Shown here: positions 62,338 through 64,000 of the stretch, piece after piece
Layout: each line of letters begins with the position of its first letter
Position numbering within the stretch: the first letter of the stretch is position 1
Origin: Silvibacterium dinghuense
Lineage (GTDB): Bacteria; Acidobacteriota; Terriglobia; Terriglobales; Acidobacteriaceae
Reading direction: 5' to 3'
Assembly (NCBI RefSeq): GCF_004123295.1
Contig: NZ_SDMK01000001.1
Span: forward strand, 496,001-560,000
DNA: 64,000 bases
The notes under the pieces: model-generated
The model's database searches: none
Seen by the model: the letters and a program-made list of their open reading frames with translations, nothing else
Told to the model about the DNA's origin: nothing
Made by a program: the position numbers and the translations under genes

Positions 62338-63690
62338 TCATGCAAATACACGCCGGAACTTGAAGCGTTCAGAGGAAGCAGGCGGCAATGCTGGCATCCC
62401 GCCCTGCTGTGTCTGGCGTAGAGACTGGCTCCAGCCCAGAAGCAGGAAGAAGAGCGGGTAGCTTTGCCCCCCCATATATACCGTGGTGAGGGCAAGCATC
62501 AGACCCGCGATGGTTCCTCCCAGGCAGAAATAGAAATAGATGTCATAGGTGAGTGTCGCTCTGCGGATCGCCACGATGATGGCAATCCCGGCCTCCAGAA
62601 TCAGCAGGAGAAAACATGCGTAGCCTAATTCTCCCTGCGTAATCCGGATGAATAGAAACTCGTTATCGATGGAGTTCATGCCACCGACTTTGGGCCACGC
62701 AATGACGCCATAGCCGAACAAGCCTCCCTTTTCGATGATCGGCTTGTATTCATCCAGCAGCAGCCGCCGATAGATCGCATTTTCCTGCTCGATATCCTTC
62801 GCATCCCACAGCGTTCCGGAGGTGTACTGGTCCGCCTTGATGTAGCCCACGGTCCCGCCCACCACACAAATCAGCAGGGTAATGATGGCGGACCGGCGCA
62901 GATTCTTGGCGCGTCCGATGCGGGAGAGGAGGAAGGCCAGAAGTGCGCCCAGCCATGGTCCGCGAGAGTTTGTCATGACGAGACCGGCCAGAATGCCCAG
63001 CGTCACGATGACCGATCGCCGCACCCCGAAATACTTGCGATCGTTCCCCCGCTGCTTCTCCACAAATCCGAGCCACAGGCTGAAGATCACGCCGATCGAT
63101 AACACCATGCCGGCCAGGATGGCCGCCAGGTACGGTCCGGACGCGCGCGTCAGGCCGCCGCGGATCTGCGCAAGCCATGGCCGCTGGTCGGGAAAGAATA
63201 CGCCGACGGTCCGGGTAAATACATTGATGCCGAGCCTGTATTCGGGTGCGCAGAGGATTCCAACGATGAAAAGAAGGATGACCATGCGTCGAATCGCCTG
63301 TTCCCGCATTCCATCCTCTTCCAACAGCAGCCGGCCGATCAGATAGGGCATGATGGCCGACGCCAATGCTCCAAAGAGCACCAACCCGGCATTGGGAGCG
63401 CCCGTGTTGCTGAGTTCCGAATAGTAGATTCCACCGACAAAGCACACCAGCCAGATATCGGCGCGGCGCACCTGCCGCATTTGCCCATAGCGGAACATGA
63501 GCGCAAGCCCGATCGGAAAGATCGCCATGTCGACAAAGGTGAGCGAGGGCAGGTGCGGAAGGCGCAGCGAATAAAACGGCGGGATGAGAAGCAATACCGG
63601 GAGATAAACATCGAGGACAGCGCGCCGGATGGAGTGCTGCCGCATGACTACGATGGACGCGACCAGCGCAAACAATACGATTATCTGCAT
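62338..63690 (-). CDS. O-antigen polymerase/ligase-like (Wzy) membrane protein
   Basis: The 450-residue protein has about 11-12 helices and a periplasmic loop with ARIGxxxxGVIAWPKVGGMNSIDNE-like content (YGVIAWPKVGGM, DNEFL), as in Wzy/WaaL-fold proteins. It would polymerise or ligate the flipped repeat unit. A second protein of this fold is encoded at 10625-12058, so one may be the polymerase and the other a ligase. The ATG at 63690 starts directly in the first helix. Confidence 0.85.
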   Translation of the reverse strand: MQIIVLFALVASIVVMRQHSIRRAVLDVYLPVLLLIPPFYSLRLPHLPSLTFVDMAIFPIGLALMFRYGQMRQVRRADIWLVCFVGGIYYSELSNTGAPNAGLVLFGALASAIMPYLIGRLLLEEDGMREQAIRRMVILLFIVGILCAPEYRLGINVFTRTVGVFFPDQRPWLAQIRGGLTRASGPYLAAILAGMVLSIGVIFSLWLGFVEKQRGNDRKYFGVRRSVIVTLGILAGLVMTNSRGPWLGALLAFLLSRIGRAKNLRRSAIITLLICVVGGTVGYIKADQYTSGTLWDAKDIEQENAIYRRLLLDEYKPIIEKGGLFGYGVIAWPKVGGMNSIDNEFLFIRITQGELGYACFLLLILEAGIAIIVAIRRATLTYDIYFYFCLGGTIAGLMLALTTVYMGGQSYPLFFLLLGWSQSLRQTQQGGMPALPPASSERFKFRRVFA

Positions 63691-64000
63691 CGGCGGCTTC
63701 TATGACGGAATGCGCTCGGGCGCAGCTGGCAGCAGCGCATTCTCCCGTATTTCGTGGATAGGAAAGGATGCAGGCATTCCAGCCGGAGATGTGCGCAGAC
63801 GGGCTGACCAGGCAAATGCTTCAAGTGTCCGACGAAGAACCCTCTCCAGATGACCTCATCCTTCCTCATGCATGACAACTTGAGCGAGGGCTCCGCGGTC
63901 CTTTTCTCCCATACCAGTTTAGTAACGATTCCGGGAGATTCCTCTGCCCGTGCCGAAATTATACTCATGCCCACTTCCGGTTTGGCTTAACCTCCACGGC
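63691..64000. other. Upstream region of the polymerase gene, window end
   Basis: About 310 bp with no supportable gene. A 97-codon minus-strand frame here overlaps the start of the polymerase and has no family features. The segment probably holds the promoter of the polymerase gene. Confidence 0.45.

Noticed and set aside
63681-63974. 97-codon minus-strand frame at the window end
   Set aside because: It overlaps the start of the polymerase gene and shows no conserved features.

Overview
The window looks like an exopolysaccharide (EPS) and secondary-metabolite island from the chromosome of a high-GC (about 60%) Gram-negative soil-type bacterium, most likely an acidobacterium. This placement is an inference. 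It rests on the Ser/Thr kinase-TPR fusion, palindromic repeats with tgacaat/attgtca ends, an EPS locus with a NusG paralog and a sigma-54 activator, and a glycosyltransferase-STAS fusion. No rRNA, tRNA, CRISPR array, transposase or integrase was seen.

Layout. (1) 1-5030: a NarL-type histidine kinase (5' end outside the window), an unusual response regulator carrying a LacI-type DNA-binding domain, and a convergent Ser/Thr kinase-TPR protein. (2) 5031-10626, minus strand: a compact RiPP-like cassette. In transcription order it holds a small membrane protein, an ABC exporter, a 69-residue precursor-like peptide with no Cys, a class I isoprenoid-synthase-fold enzyme, and a stand-alone LanM-type dehydratase domain with no cyclase. 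I could not match it to a described system. (3) 10625-21608: O-antigen ligase-like protein, polyisoprenyl sugar-phosphate transferase, two Fe(II)/2-oxoglutarate oxygenases, a hydrolase, a GT2, a hexapeptide acyltransferase and a sigma-54 activator. (4) 21524-43180: about 21.6 kb read entirely on the plus strand. It starts at a well-matched sigma-54 promoter next to a 27-bp palindrome and ends at a perfect 22-bp-stem terminator. It encodes a small HTH protein, a NusG/UpxY-like antiterminator, a GT26-STAS fusion, a GT2, Wza-like and Wzc-like proteins, a 2828-residue PKS-NRPS hybrid, a 1325-residue NRPS with a decayed A domain and a Cys-type thioesterase, a phosphopantetheinyl transferase and a JmjC/cupin oxygenase. 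(5) 43219-63690: flippase, three GT39-type transferases, a large secreted glycosidase-like protein with four tandem repeats, GT4 and GT14 enzymes, an acyltransferase and a Wzy-like polymerase.

How the genes may work together (inference). The sugar-phosphate transferase and glycosyltransferases build a lipid-linked repeat unit. The Wzx-like flippase and the Wzy/ligase proteins export and polymerise it, and the Wza/Wzc-like proteins control length and export. The PKS-NRPS pair would make a beta-amino-acyl peptide, with a valine-type specificity code in its only intact A domain. That product is probably co-regulated with EPS and modified by the 2-oxoglutarate oxygenase. The NusG paralog is well placed to let polymerase read through the whole operon.
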